Shown: positions 23,862 through 34,601 of the stretch, one piece after another
Layout: each line of letters opens with the position of its first letter
Position numbering within the stretch: position 1 is the first letter of the stretch
Assembly (NCBI GenBank): GCA_001557505.1
Contig: LSAX01000003.1
Span: 868,001 to 932,000 of the forward strand
Direction: 5' to 3'
Length of the DNA stretch: 64,000 nt
DNA from: Reticulascus tulasneorum
Lineage: Eukaryota; Ascomycota; Sordariomycetes; Glomerellales; Reticulascaceae
Position numbers and translations under genes: made by a program
Notes under the pieces: model-generated
Databases searched by the model: none
Seen by the model: the letters and a program-made list of their open reading frames with translations, nothing else
Told to the model about the DNA's origin: nothing

Positions 23862-26037
23862 ATGCCCGTGATATCTTCGGACATCTACTTGGGCCTCTGG
23901 ACATTATGGTCCAAGGGCCCAGTACTTGGGGGCACTATTACGGTGACATCGACTGTCGGAGCATTTCTCATTGCATTCATTGCAATATTTGTTCGGTTTG
24001 TTGGAAGCCATCTATGGCGTTTAATCGCCTTTACAACATATCAACTGCGGAAGAGAGATGGAACTTGCCATCCGATGCATCGGCAACAGCAGGCTGTTCT
24101 AAGAAACAAATCATCAGTCGCATCTGTGATTTACGATTCTTTCGAAATCTCATGGGCTTGGCGCTCCCGCAAACCGTCAAACGATGGTACTGTAATAGTG
24201 TCTATCGGGGGCCTGGTCTTCTCGACAGCCCTCGCTGCTGCTAGTATCTTTTCGTCGCTGATCGTAGATACATCATCGACGATTGAAGTCCTATTAGCCT
24301 CCCCGAACTGCGGCCATTGGATTCCCTACAGCTACTTCAACGAGTCTCGACAAACTGCAGCTGCCTTGGCAATAGATGCCTACAATCGTGAAACGATTCC
24401 AGCTGCTTTTGCCTACTCCCGGCGATGCTACAACGCTACATCCTTAGAGGCTTGTACTGTCTTTACAGTCCCGAGCATTAAGTGGTCTACGCAATACGAC
24501 GCCGAGTGCCCATTTGCTGAAGAAATGTGTATTGGATCTGCAATGAAGATGGACACAGGGCTGCTTAACTCAAACGATATATTTGGGTTTAACTTTGGTG
24601 CGAAAGACCAAGTTGAATTGCGAATGGTTACAACATGCGCGCCAGTTGTCCAGAGAGTCGAAATTATCCCTAGGGAAGAAATGTATAACGCCATACCGAG
24701 TCTTCCGGGGGAGCTGACGGCCGTATACCAGTACGGTCCCAATGTCATTCAAAACTTCCCTGCAACATGGCGGGTCAGTACATATGGCTCGAATCGTACG
24801 CAAGCGTACACCCTGGTGTATGTGTTTTCTTAAAGAGTCTTAAATGTTCTTGCTGCACACAGTCTTTACATTAGCCACCCATTCGCCACTGCGCACATCT
24901 GTGGAACCGCTAATCACATGCTCATGCTCAGGTCACGGAGCTACTTTGCTGGCCTGCCTGAATATAACGAATTTGACCCAATTGAAGAAATTGAACGGTC
25001 AGATGGAGACGGCACACTCTTTTTCCTGTCCACTAACCTTGTTCTCTTCAACTTGCCATCGGACGACCCGCTCTTTGCGGCCCACAAAGAGCTGGTCTTG
25101 CCTGGTTATCATACCAATCAGACTTGGTATCTTGGCGACCACTTTGCCGGAGTCCTAGGGTGCGTTGAGCAGGTATGTGTTCCCTGTTCTACGGGCTGAG
25201 TAAGACTTTACATCTGACGCTGATTACCTGTGCAAGTATCAACTATGTAATCCTTCCAGCCCAACGGGTGACCGCCGTTGTTCGAACGTTACAGCTTCGA
25301 GCCCGCTATACAGAACAGCCGCCATTGAACTTGGGCTGAACCCTGTTCAGAACGAAACTTTTGAAATATTATTGAGCGACGTGATTGCGTCCGCTTCAAT
25401 ACGCATTCTTGGAACTAGAGACTCCAATGACATCGTCGCACAGAGGACTACTAACGGCGGCATTCAATCCGGCCTTCCAAGCAACCAGTGGCAGATAGAA
25501 GCAAATGACTGGTTTGCAACAGTCATGTCATTCGTCCAGCAGCTCATAGTCAGCCGAGTAACCGGACCCAGCGACCCGGACTCAATCCAGTTCATCAGGA
25601 CCCCAGACACAGACGCGGAAGCGCAAGTGTGCCGATCACAAAGAGTGCGCGTAGCACAGGGATTCAACAATGTTTCTTTTTTCGGTCTGGTCTTTACCCT
25701 GACCATGGGATGCTTTATTGTGTTCGCCAGTTTGTTTCTGGAACAGCTTACGGGGCTATTAGGCCGGGCTTCGAGCCGAGCTTCTATGGCGCGTGCAGAT
25801 TGGACCAGAGATGGTGTGCTCCAGATCCAGAGAATGGCTTACGAAGGGCAGACAGAAGAGAAGTGGATTTGTGCAGATCGCCATGTCCCCGTTACAGAAG
25901 TTGTATGCCGCCTTGATTCGCTTCAAGATCGAGAGGGCTTGACCATCGGCAAGATCATGACTCAGCCTACGAATGAGGCTTCGCCCTCTCTGTCGTCGTC
26001 TGAGCGCCCGAAGAGGCTCCGAAGACTTACAACATAG
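23862..26037 (+). CDS. Large two-to-three-span membrane glycoprotein (unknown family)
   Basis: Model: exons 23862-24817, 24875-25172, 25237-26037; 684 residues. The N-terminus has one membrane helix (TVGAFLIAFIAIFVRFVG), a basic loop, then a second (IVSIGGLVFSTALAAASIFSSLIV). The ectodomain (~400 residues) is rich in cysteine and sequons (NES, NAT, NRT, NQT, NVT, NET). Near the C-terminus is a last helix (FFGLVFTLTMGCFIVFASLFL), followed by a ~90-residue cytosolic tail. Intron 1 (GTATGT...TTAG) joins QAYTLV to HPFATAHICGTANH, and intron 2 joins GCVEQ to YQLCNPSSP. Both keep phase. The architecture is like that of the neighbour at 20142 and the gene at 58191, although the sequences are not obviously alignable. 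The protein belongs to a conserved fungal group without assigned function. Confidence 0.8.
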
Positions 26038-26624
26038 GAACTTCCTATGGCTGAAATTTCGGGTTTCTTCAAAGGCAGGAGAGTGGGAGTTAGTTGAGCG
26101 ACTGCAGCAAGGACCTGGAAGTGGATGAAGTTGATCGATATCGTTTGGAGTGAATGCTAAGACAATCTGATAAATCTTTCTTTGGCCTCTGATCGTGGGT
26201 GCAGTTCGCCCCTGGTGTCGTACCGGCAGCTATCCAGCTTATCTCCGATGCCTTCGCAGTTACATCCAACTCAATGCAAACTCGTGGTATCTCCCAGAAT
26301 GCCCTGGAGAAATTTCTACGCCGTCCCGCATCAAGCATAGCCTAGACGTTGACACAAGTTTGGCCCCGAACTGCTTGGTCATAGCACGCTTGGTCCTCGA
26401 ATGGCTCACTTGTTTGAATTACAAGGTGGTAGGATCTGTTTACGATTCGTCACGGTGCTTTTGAAAAGTCCAGAGTATGTAGCGTGCAAATGTCCAAGCT
26501 TGGCCTTTCATTGTCCTAAAACTCCAGCCTGATATTTCCTGATGACGGTAATCCAATCCTGATATGCTATACACCCTTCCCCCCTTCAGCCGCAAGTGGC
26601 CAATTCGCCCTGGGATTTCTGTTC
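26038..26624. other. Intergenic region
   Basis: About 0.6 kb between convergent 3' ends; no gene seen. Confidence 0.5.
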
Positions 26625-27280
26625 TTACGCAGGCGACTCGTACTTCTGGACGTTGTTGTGGCCTTTGTTACCGCCGAGGGTGCCTTTGCGGTCTTTGTGG
26701 AACATGACGCTAGCATAGATAAGGAGACCGGCAAATGTAGCACTGTACGGCAAGAATGTAATTAGTATGGGTTGTTTAAATGTAGTAGGCTGGCGGGCAA
26801 GAGAGAAGATGGAACATACTATACGAAAATGGCAAGCCCGATGGTAACACCCGTCCTCGCACCGATCATGGATAAGATGAACATCACGGTCCAGAAGGTA
26901 GTTTGGACAACGTTGACGATCAGGAAGAACTTCGGGCTTAGTGTTCGTCTGGCTCGCTTGATGATGCAAACCAAGTCGAGAACAAGGCAGAGGAGAATGA
27001 TGAACAAGATGGTGCCCAACATTGCGAGGACGGTGACGACGGCGTTTTTGACGCCATATTCTCTCTCAAGCCGGTCGAGATCATCGGCGTAGGTGAGAAT
27101 TACACCGAGTGCGAGACCGTACATGGCAGCTTCAATGCCCATGATCAAGATTCGCAGAATCCAAAATGGAATAAGAACTCTCTAGAAAGAGATTAGACCA
27201 AATCACCTTTTTGGGAGTTTACTGTACACTCTACTTACTTTGAGGAATGGCGAGTCGCCAACAACCGCGTGTGAACCCAT
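26625..27280 (-). CDS. Four-span MARVEL-like membrane protein
   Basis: Model (minus strand): exons 27239-27280, 26820-27181, 26625-26742; 173 residues. Exon 1 gives MGSHAVVGDSPFLK, and exon 2 continues RVLIPFWILRILIMGIEAAMYGLAL. Four hydrophobic helices are visible: WILRILIMGIEAAMYGLALGVIL, VVTVLAMLGTILFIILLCLVLDLVCII, FFLIVNVVQTTFWTVMFILSMIG and TIGLAIFVYATFAGLLIYASVMF. The short cytosolic tail is basic and polar (HKDRKGTLGGNKGHNNVQ). Four helices with a charged loop after the first and an R-rich loop (IIKRARRTL) between helices 2 and 3 fit the MARVEL domain, common in fungal plasma-membrane and eisosome proteins; the assignment is structural, not motif-based. The last join (GTA TA|T) recreates IFVYATFAG and is phase-correct. 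Confidence 0.8.
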
Positions 27281-29218
27281 GCTGAAAGAAGGATGTTATA
27301 AAGGAAAGAATGGGTTCGTTAAAAGGCGACTGAAGCACTTTGATGGATGAAGAAGAAGGATGCGAAGGGATGAACCACCATGAGGTATGGCTCGGACAGC
27401 GTCAATACTTATACCATGACTCCCGATGCATGAGACCCAACGGAGATGAGGATCTGTCCAATCAGAGAGAAGAGAAAATGGCCTGCTCGATAACAGCTGA
27501 ATGATCTTTGGTTATGGCAGTTGGGCGAGCTGTTGTCTGTTGGTAGAACAAGGGGCTCCCAACAGATGCCCGCCCAGTCGGCCTGTGAAGATCCAGATTC
27601 AATGGCAGAGTCAAAATAGAATTTGTGGCGCAGTTGGCTCAGACGGCCTTACACCCTATGACTTGGCACCCTCGTGGGGGCTAAATGTTTGAGGGCTTCT
27701 GGGGTCGGCCACCCCTCATGCAGATCCTTGGAACATGGAACATGGCAACACATGGTACTGTGGCGTCTTGCCAATTTAAAGGCAGTCGAATTTGAGTCGG
27801 TTATTACATGTTACGGCTGTGCTTAAGGCCGTCTGCTTCGCGGCTGAGACGATGTAAAAGGCGAGCGGCCGCCGGGCAGGGCATCTCGTTGTGGATTCCC
27901 AGCAGTAAGTACACTACCATAAAAAGAAATAGCCCTGTTCTACTCCATGCCGATGCGATCTCCTCACCAACCCGGCGCATGGAGGCCCCCTCGAAAGCGC
28001 GGCCGTTGCAAGATATTGTTGTCGTCGCTTCTTTTCCCTTTTTGTAGTGTGTGTGCAGGCCGACCAAAGGTCAGACAGCTAGAGAATTTCCGAGACTTGG
28101 TGAAACACGTTGTTGGAAGTGTTGACAGCGCGTAGCAGGGCTGAACCGATGTCTCTACATTAAAGACTAGCGACTCTAGGATGGCATCCAGCCCCCTGCG
28201 CGAGTGTGCATTGTGAGTGCTCTGGGTCAGATCCGGCAGTGCACACTATCTTTAGTTGAGAGTGACTGGCATTTCGCAGGCGATTTGGCTTATCTGCCGG
28301 AGCATGACGATGACTACAAATGCTTTTATCCATAGATTGCTCGAAGAGATGCTGTAATGCTCAACGAGAAATGCCAAACCAGATGCATGTACGTACTCCT
28401 CAAATGCAGGTCCAATTGTACGAACCTCTCCTTTCTCTACCGGTATTGTGCGTTCTCTAGGTCCAGCATGAATAAAAATACAGGGAGATCATTGCTCTTA
28501 AAAGAGGGCGTTCTCTCCACATTTCTTGAGGATCTGGTTCGCACCGCACCAACGGTCGGCCGCCGTGCCGTGTTTACAAGTCGCGAAATTTTGGTTGGAC
28601 TGGACACTGCCGCCACCACCACGCATCTCAAGGGGCCAAAAAGCACGGCCGTTTCCTGCCCGGCTCCGAACACCAGGAGCTGAGGTCGAAGGCGGGAGCA
28701 ATTTAGTTGCGCCGACTGTTGCGACTCTGCATTGTGGACGCCATGCTTCAAAAATGAAACCTTCCAAGTAACAGAGCTCATAGTGTCAAATTAGAGTGAA
28801 AGCTTCCTCTGCTGGTATGCGCGTTCGGGCGGCACGAAGTCGTTCATGAGTCCATTGCAGCGGAGATGCCTGTTGTCATTAACGGCCCTTCCCGATCGAG
28901 GCCACGACGCAATCATATGTACTGAACAAACACAAATGTGATTCAATGGCAGCAGGTATGCGAATGTAATTCCATTCAAGTTTGACTGCTTTGCAACCAG
29001 TATCCTGGACAACTTCGTGGTCCCAGATATCACACAACTGACAGTTCGATGGGCATCATAGCCTGATTTTCACTTGGGAGGGCACCGCGCTTCGTATGGC
29101 TTGAGGACATACGCTAGCATAGACACAAATTTATCATTTCTTTGCTAAATCCATCTGCCCGGGTAGTCAGACAAAGAAACTCTCGAACTATCTTACCGTA
29201 TAGTACCTTCACTGTGCA
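27281..29218. other. Intergenic region
   Basis: 1.9 kb. Several overlapping ORFs of 60-114 codons occur around 28357-28781 on both strands with no domain signature, and I treat them as chance. Two NotI-like GCGGCCGC-type GC-rich spots (27866, 28000) interrupt an otherwise average composition. The region marks the start of the decayed accessory block. Confidence 0.45.
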
Positions 29219-30119
29219 AGAACGCGGCTGCTTACCTCGGCGCTGGAGTTCAGACTGCGACCTTCCACTACGATAAGAATACTCAGAGACACGATGAACG
29301 GACGACGGGCTCGGGCTGCGACAGCAACTGGCTCGATACTCACGGATGCCCCGAAAATGACCAGCCCAACTGGTTCTTCGAGCAGGCTGGTTTTAATGGA
29401 TATGGCCCACTCCCTGCGCGTCTGAGTCAAAGGGGCGGCCAGACCAGCCCTAGCAGGCTGGGTTTCACAAAAATTCGACTACGGTGAAAACGGGCAGTCA
29501 ACCGAGTACTGGTACGACTTTGGTGCCATCTTATCTTAGGACGAGTTCCCAGCTGCCACCTGGATCGAAGGGGGAGACCCGCGCGGGACCATCAACCCCA
29601 AGAGAGTAAACACGTACTATAAGCCAATGCCTGGATGATGATGACTGACCTCTCGGCGTTTGGAGCTAATTACCCTCGATCGGCCTAGGCACCCCCATGG
29701 CCAATGCCTGCGACTCCCGACCAGGTCAGGCCGGAGAGGGCAATCCAGAGGCTACACAAATAACCTCCATACAGACCAAGGTTGGCAGTCTAGTGGCTTC
29801 GGCCAGCTTAATGTACACGTCAAGCTGTCCTCCCTCCCTCTACACCAATTATGTTAGATCTATTTCTTTTTTCAATAGCTAACCTTGTTTCATACCCTGT
29901 CAGACCTGGTTCAAGAAGCTCGCCGACAAGAAATGGCGCCTCGCGAGGTCATTCACCATCTTCAAATTCAACTTCGAGATGATCACAAATCCTAATATCG
30001 GAACAGCCATATAGCTCGAGGCAAACGTCGTGAAAAGGTACTACTATAGCCTTCCTAATAAAGAGGTTTACAATACCACGCTTCTATCCACAGATCTAAT
30101 GCCAGGCATTAGCAGGTAG
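29219..30119 (+). pseudogene. Decayed secreted-protein-like gene, family not identified
   Basis: Reading frames with clear coding character follow one another but are interrupted. 29219-29488 encodes a Trp/Cys-containing stretch (GAGVQTATFHYDKN, SNWLDTHGCPEN, FNGYGPLPARLSQ) ending at TGA. An overlapping frame from about 29470 continues with FDYGENGQSTEYWYDFGA and reaches TAG near 29540, then DEFPAATWIEGGDPRGTINP, and ends at TGA (29637). Later frames (29690-29860 and 29905-30119) also show protein-like text (TWFKKLADKKWRLARSF) with internal stops. At least one frameshift and several nonsense codons are seen. The composition suggests the C-terminal half of a large secreted hydrolase-like protein; a chitinase-type relative is possible but unproven. 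Confidence 0.5.
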
Positions 30120-32150
30120 GAGATTATTACGCCTGGTGTGAATGATTGAAACCTGACCTAATTACTATCTAAGTAACAATGGTTAAGCTTTTTGATCTTA
30201 ATAATACTTATCTACGATATTCAACGCTATATTATAAGTGGATAGAAAGATGATCACGTACGATTGGTTCATCTGGATAATCTCATGTCGTGGAAGTTGG
30301 CTCTGCTAATAAGTGAACTTTTAATGTAACTTAATCGTGAAATTTGCATATGTTTTACTTGTTTCAACTATTTTGAGCATACTTACAAGTGTCTGCGAGC
30401 CAATCAGATTCATTCATTACCTATTTGATAATTATTGCTTCCCAGCTTCTCTAGCATTACATCGGCTGGTTTTTCCACACAGCTCATAAGCAATAATACC
30501 ATACTAAAGATATAACGAGGGAAAAGACCCTCGGGACTAATCAATACAAACCAGTTCATACCTCGTCTATCTATATCTATCTATATTAACTATAGGGCGA
30601 AAGTTTGTTTCTAAGTGTCCCAGGTCTAGGGATTAAGGAGGTAATAGGATTTTCTATTTACATACGTAAGAAGAAAAGTTTTATATCGAACGAGAAACTC
30701 AGTACCGTTAATATAATCAAACCATTCTCTATGCGGTACGTCCTTAAGGCTATTTATAAATATGGTAACCTGGTTCTAGAAGAAATGGTATTCTAGAAAA
30801 ATCGTAATGATATATGCTAAATATAGTAGAAAATTAGAGATTAAAGTAATATTAAAAGAGAAAGGTAAAACGTTGAAGAGGGGGCAGGATAATGGGATGT
30901 CCGTGGTTTAAATTGCAAATGCCGGATTGCTAATATAAGTCCTTAAGTAAGAGAGGAATATCTAGTATTATAGGGGGCGCCGTAATACTGGCTTGGCCAG
31001 CCGACTGTACGTCTCGATCAGGAGTCTAAGCAAGCAGTTTTTAACAAACTAGGTCTTCAGGGTTATCCAGCATTATGATGTATTCGGCGTGAAAAACACC
31101 AAAGAGAACGACTTTAGCAGTTCTTATCTTCTTCCCGGAAAATGAACCAGCATTTTTCGCCCAGCGCCGCCGCCCAAGACGCTGTTCGCCGTCAGAGTTG
31201 TCAACGCAGCTCAGTATAAACTCGAACATATAGATCGCTTGCATAACTAGCCACAGAACTACTTCTCCTTCCATGGTAGATCTACCATTAAACTACTGGG
31301 AGATTAGACCGGACGGTATGTCGGACTCATACCAACCTGAGTAACCGTTACCCAGTGCGTACATGCCCTCATTATTATTATCCATTTGTATTCTCGCCCT
31401 TACCTCGTCATATAAGAAATCTCAGCATAAAGGCGGTGGTCCGGCTTGATATTAAAACAGGGCTAACTATATAAACTACTTGATAAAGAGGCCAAATATC
31501 TTCTCATATCCTTTTAACTTATTATTAAGATCGAAGACGGGGAATCAGCGTAGGTAGTTACGTAACTCCTATTTATCCTCGTTGATTATAATAGAGAAGT
31601 TATTTAAAGAAACTCTATGTAGAAGTTAGAATAGCCTTGACTAGCACTAATCTATTTCATCATCTTTGTAATAAGGAGCATCCGTTTTTAGGTTATTTAG
31701 GTAGAAAGGCTGGTAGTAAGCGTAAGTAAAAACAGCCCTAATAAGAAAGGCGGTATAAGCCACGACGTGGAAACACTCTCTCCAGACAGGTATACCTTAC
31801 AGATCCTCTAGGGTATTAAGGGGTGAACATAGCACTTTATCTTCTAGCTACCTACCATAGATAGCCGCTACATAATAACTTTCTATGAACTGCTCGATAT
31901 TATAATATCGAACCTCGACATATTAGACGAGATGATGTAGATTTAAGATATCCTTTAGGTCCGAGAGACTAAGCCAGCCGGTAATATCATAGAGTAGAAT
32001 CTCCGGGGAGAGATGACTAACTCTATGAGCTTCATAGACAAGAGCAATTGCCCGTACCTACAGGGCATATATCAGTTAGATATAGACTAAACGCTAATAG
32101 GGGCAAAGGAGGGAGCAAAAGGGGGAGGGGGGCTCATCGCGTACCGCCAT
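30120..32150. other. AT-rich, TpA-rich gene desert (probably RIP-mutated repeat DNA)
   Basis: About 2 kb in which no ORF exceeds 77 codons. Composition shifts to AT-rich with very frequent TA dinucleotides, many in-frame stops in all frames, and a small TATC microsatellite near 30566-30592. In ascomycetes this pattern is the usual result of repeat-induced point mutation of a transposon, but I cannot recognise the original element: no terminal repeats, transposase or reverse transcriptase motifs are readable. Confidence 0.6.
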
Positions 32151-32393
32151 CAAGGCCCGGTCGAAGGCGGGAATGACTCTGAGGCCCACATGCTAGATAA
32201 CGCTAGAGATATTTGCCATCCAGACAGAATGTATATAGCGGCAGGTCAGAGTGAGCGCCCGCAGGTCGTCCAAGGTATGACAATATTGGAAGATGCGGAC
32301 GATGAGCTCAGCAGGCGCCAAAGAGGCAAGGATAGAAGACGCCTCCATCGACTTGAACCGAACTAATATCTTCAGCCTTGTCACTTCGGTCAA
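32150..32393 (-). pseudogene. F-box protein remnant
   Basis: The minus strand reads SILASLAPAELIVRIFQYC, then LRALTLTCRYIHSVW: a good match to the F-box (LP.EL...I...L..L.L.CR..H..W). A TAG at 32193-32195 interrupts it, and the same frame continues beyond with HVGLRVIPAFDRALMAVRDE, the normal downstream text for this family. A TGG-to-TAG change (G>A, RIP-like) at the expected Trp is the simplest explanation. No start or further domains are present. Fungal F-box proteins of this size usually act as SCF ubiquitin-ligase adaptors. Confidence 0.6.
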
Positions 32394-32568
32394 ATGCAGC
32401 GTATACTACACCCTGCCGCCAGAGGCAGCCTACCTCGAAGGGATAGACTGACCTAAATGAGTGTTTAGAGACCCACTCCGGTATCGGTAACTTACCAAAA
32501 CATCGTTAAAACCCGGCAATTCGCCGAGAGAGGGTCGACCTTGATGTGAGCGCACGACTACCTACTTG

Positions 32569-33273
32569 CTAGATCAAGCCGTATATACTGCTCAACAACA
32601 CGCTAAGAAGGCGTATACGAGAGTACTAGCCCCAGGTGTACATGGTATATCCTTTTGCGCTCTTCTAGACCGGGCGCTCTCCACATCCCGAGCATTACAG
32701 CAGCACTTTCGGGTCACGGCCAAGCTCAAGAAGGTGAAGAGTATGCAGCCGCTCTGCGCCGTCGAAGCTGAGCCCGGTGCTGTCAGCGAAGAGACGCTGC
32801 AAAGGGTCGAAGGCACAGACTCTCCACTTGAACGGCTGCAGGATATAGCACGAAACAAGAGAATTCTCGTAGCAGAGGACAACTCCATCAATCAAAAGTT
32901 GCTTCTTAAAAGGTTGGACGAGTTTGGGTTCAAAGACACCACGGTGGTTTCTGATGGTGCGCAGGCCGTGTCATTGCTCTCCAGTTCGCCCTACATGTAC
33001 AACTTGATCCTGATGGACATCAGCATGCCGGTCATGAGCGGCTTCGAGGCGACAAATCAGATCAAGAACAGCGGTCTGAAGCTGCCAATCATTGCCATGA
33101 CCGCCCATGCGCTCAAGGCTGATAAGGAACGTTGCCTGGAGAGGGGAATGGATGACTATATTGGCAAGCCTGTGCGAAGAGAGCCACTCATGGAGATGCT
33201 GCTGAAATGGTTGGCCCTACCAAGAAGTTCGCCGCCAGTGAACAGCGCAAGTCACCAGGGACCAAGCGCATGA
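32569..33273 (+). pseudogene. Orphan receiver domain: 3' end of a hybrid histidine kinase
   Basis: The frame is open from after TGA 32542-32544 to TGA 33271-33273. It has no ATG before 32742, so the gene lacks a proper 5' end. Residues encoded from about 32860 form a complete response-regulator receiver domain: acidic pair in ILVAEDNSINQKLL, phospho-acceptor Asp in LILMDISMPVMSG (codon 33016-33018), the Thr in PIIAMTAHALKAD and the Lys in DDYIGKPVRREPL. In fungi such a domain at a C-terminus belongs to a hybrid histidine kinase. The sensor, HisKA and HATPase regions that should precede it are missing, replaced by the AT-rich block. A short expressed stand-alone receiver starting at ATG 32742 cannot be excluded. 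Confidence 0.75.
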
Positions 33274-33908
33274 CGGCGCTGGCTTACTCTTGAGGATGGG
33301 TCGCGTACCATGCTGGTGTATTCCTCTACGTGGTTGTAGAAAGCATCACTTGAAGTGCCATTGTCTTAAACTCTCTCATTTACTGATGCTTATGCACCAG
33401 CGTACGAAGCGACTCATAGCTATCTTTTCGTGATAATTCTTATGCCCTAAAAGTGCGCACTTACACTTAGCTGGAAAGAAATGGCGGTATACTAGCTGTA
33501 CCATTTGGTTCCCCTGGTAGTCTATAAGCGATTGGGATGACTATTGTATACCTGCCAGGTAATGATATCGAATACTTTAGTCCTGCAGCCAGAGGGGCAA
33601 CATACGCGATGCAACCACAAGCCTCACTGCCGCTAATTGTTTCAATATGAATGCTTTTAGCAGGGTCACTTGTATCTTGCTACTTATTCTATCATTGGAG
33701 TTTCCATCTGGTATTTGTGGCTTCCACTTAAATTATAATCTAGCGCAGAACGTTTTCGTACAACCATCCTACGCCCTTTTCTCGACATGAAGCTATCAGT
33801 GGGACGTTGTCACGCTATAGCCATTTCTTCTCTCCCCACTCTTCTCCAATTTCCGTCAACTTTGAAAGACTTCCACCAGAATCACTAAAAGTTCAATACT
33901 CCGTTAAG
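33274..33908. other. Intergenic region
   Basis: About 0.6 kb holding the promoter and 5' UTR of the racemase gene. An upstream in-frame extension of that gene exists from 33807, but it begins without conserved sequence. Confidence 0.5.
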
Positions 33909-34601
33909 ATGAAGACTATCGGCTTTCTTGGTGGTATGTCCTACCACTCAACCATTCTCTACTATACACAGATCAACGCCCATATCCAGCGTATCCGCGG
34001 GGGCACCAATGCTGCCTCGATTATCCTTCAATCATTCAATTTCGCCGAAACGAGCGCGCTCTTTGGAAGCGGTCAATGGGATGTGGTCGCGTCCAAGTTC
34101 ATCGCGGCAGGGAACCACATGAAAGCCGCTGGTGCGCAGTGCGTGGCCATTGGATGCAACATCGGTCATAAGGTGGCCGGCGAGGTTGAAACGGGCACTA
34201 ACCTACCCGTACTGCACATTGCAGAATTCACTGCACGGGCGGTGCGGGAGCAAAAGCTGCGCAAAATTGGGCTCCTGGCCACTGGGGCCGCAATGGAAGG
34301 GAATTTCATCAAAGGCCCCTTGGTTGATCTGGCAGGGGTCGAGGTCTTGATACCAGAAAAGTCTGATCGAGATGCAATCGATGCGGCCATATTCCAAGAG
34401 TTGGCTATCGGAACAGTGACTGAAAAGACAAAGGCACTGATGACACGCGTGGTTGACGAATTTGTGGCACAGGGTGCGGAGGGTGTCGTATTGGCCTGCA
34501 CTGACCTGCAGTTTGTTCTCAAGCCAGAGGACGTAAAAGTTCCAGTCTTTGACACCTTAGAGCTGCATGCAAAGGGGTTGGCAGAATGGGCATTGGAGTA
34601 A
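33909..34601 (+). CDS. Aspartate/glutamate racemase family protein
   Basis: 230 residues without introns. ATG 33909 gives MKTIGFLGGMSYHST, the standard beginning of the Asp/Glu/hydantoin racemase family (PF01177; usual size about 230). The PLP-independent two-cysteine mechanism residues are present: Cys83 in VAIGCNIGHKVAG and Cys197 in GVVLACTDLQFVL. The first motif reads CNIGH rather than the commoner CNTAH, and the second ACTD rather than GCTE, so substrate preference may differ. It would interconvert L- and D-aspartate or a related amino acid in the cytosol. The gene stands alone between decayed DNA and a receptor gene, and a bacterial-type family in a single intronless fungal gene is compatible with ancient transfer. 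Confidence 0.88.
   Translation: MKTIGFLGGMSYHSTILYYTQINAHIQRIRGGTNAASIILQSFNFAETSALFGSGQWDVVASKFIAAGNHMKAAGAQCVAIGCNIGHKVAGEVETGTNLPVLHIAEFTARAVREQKLRKIGLLATGAAMEGNFIKGPLVDLAGVEVLIPEKSDRDAIDAAIFQELAIGTVTEKTKALMTRVVDEFVAQGAEGVVLACTDLQFVLKPEDVKVPVFDTLELHAKGLAEWALE

Noticed and set aside
28357..28781. Cluster of overlapping ORFs on both strands
   Set aside because: All frames are equally open because of local composition; none resembles a protein family.
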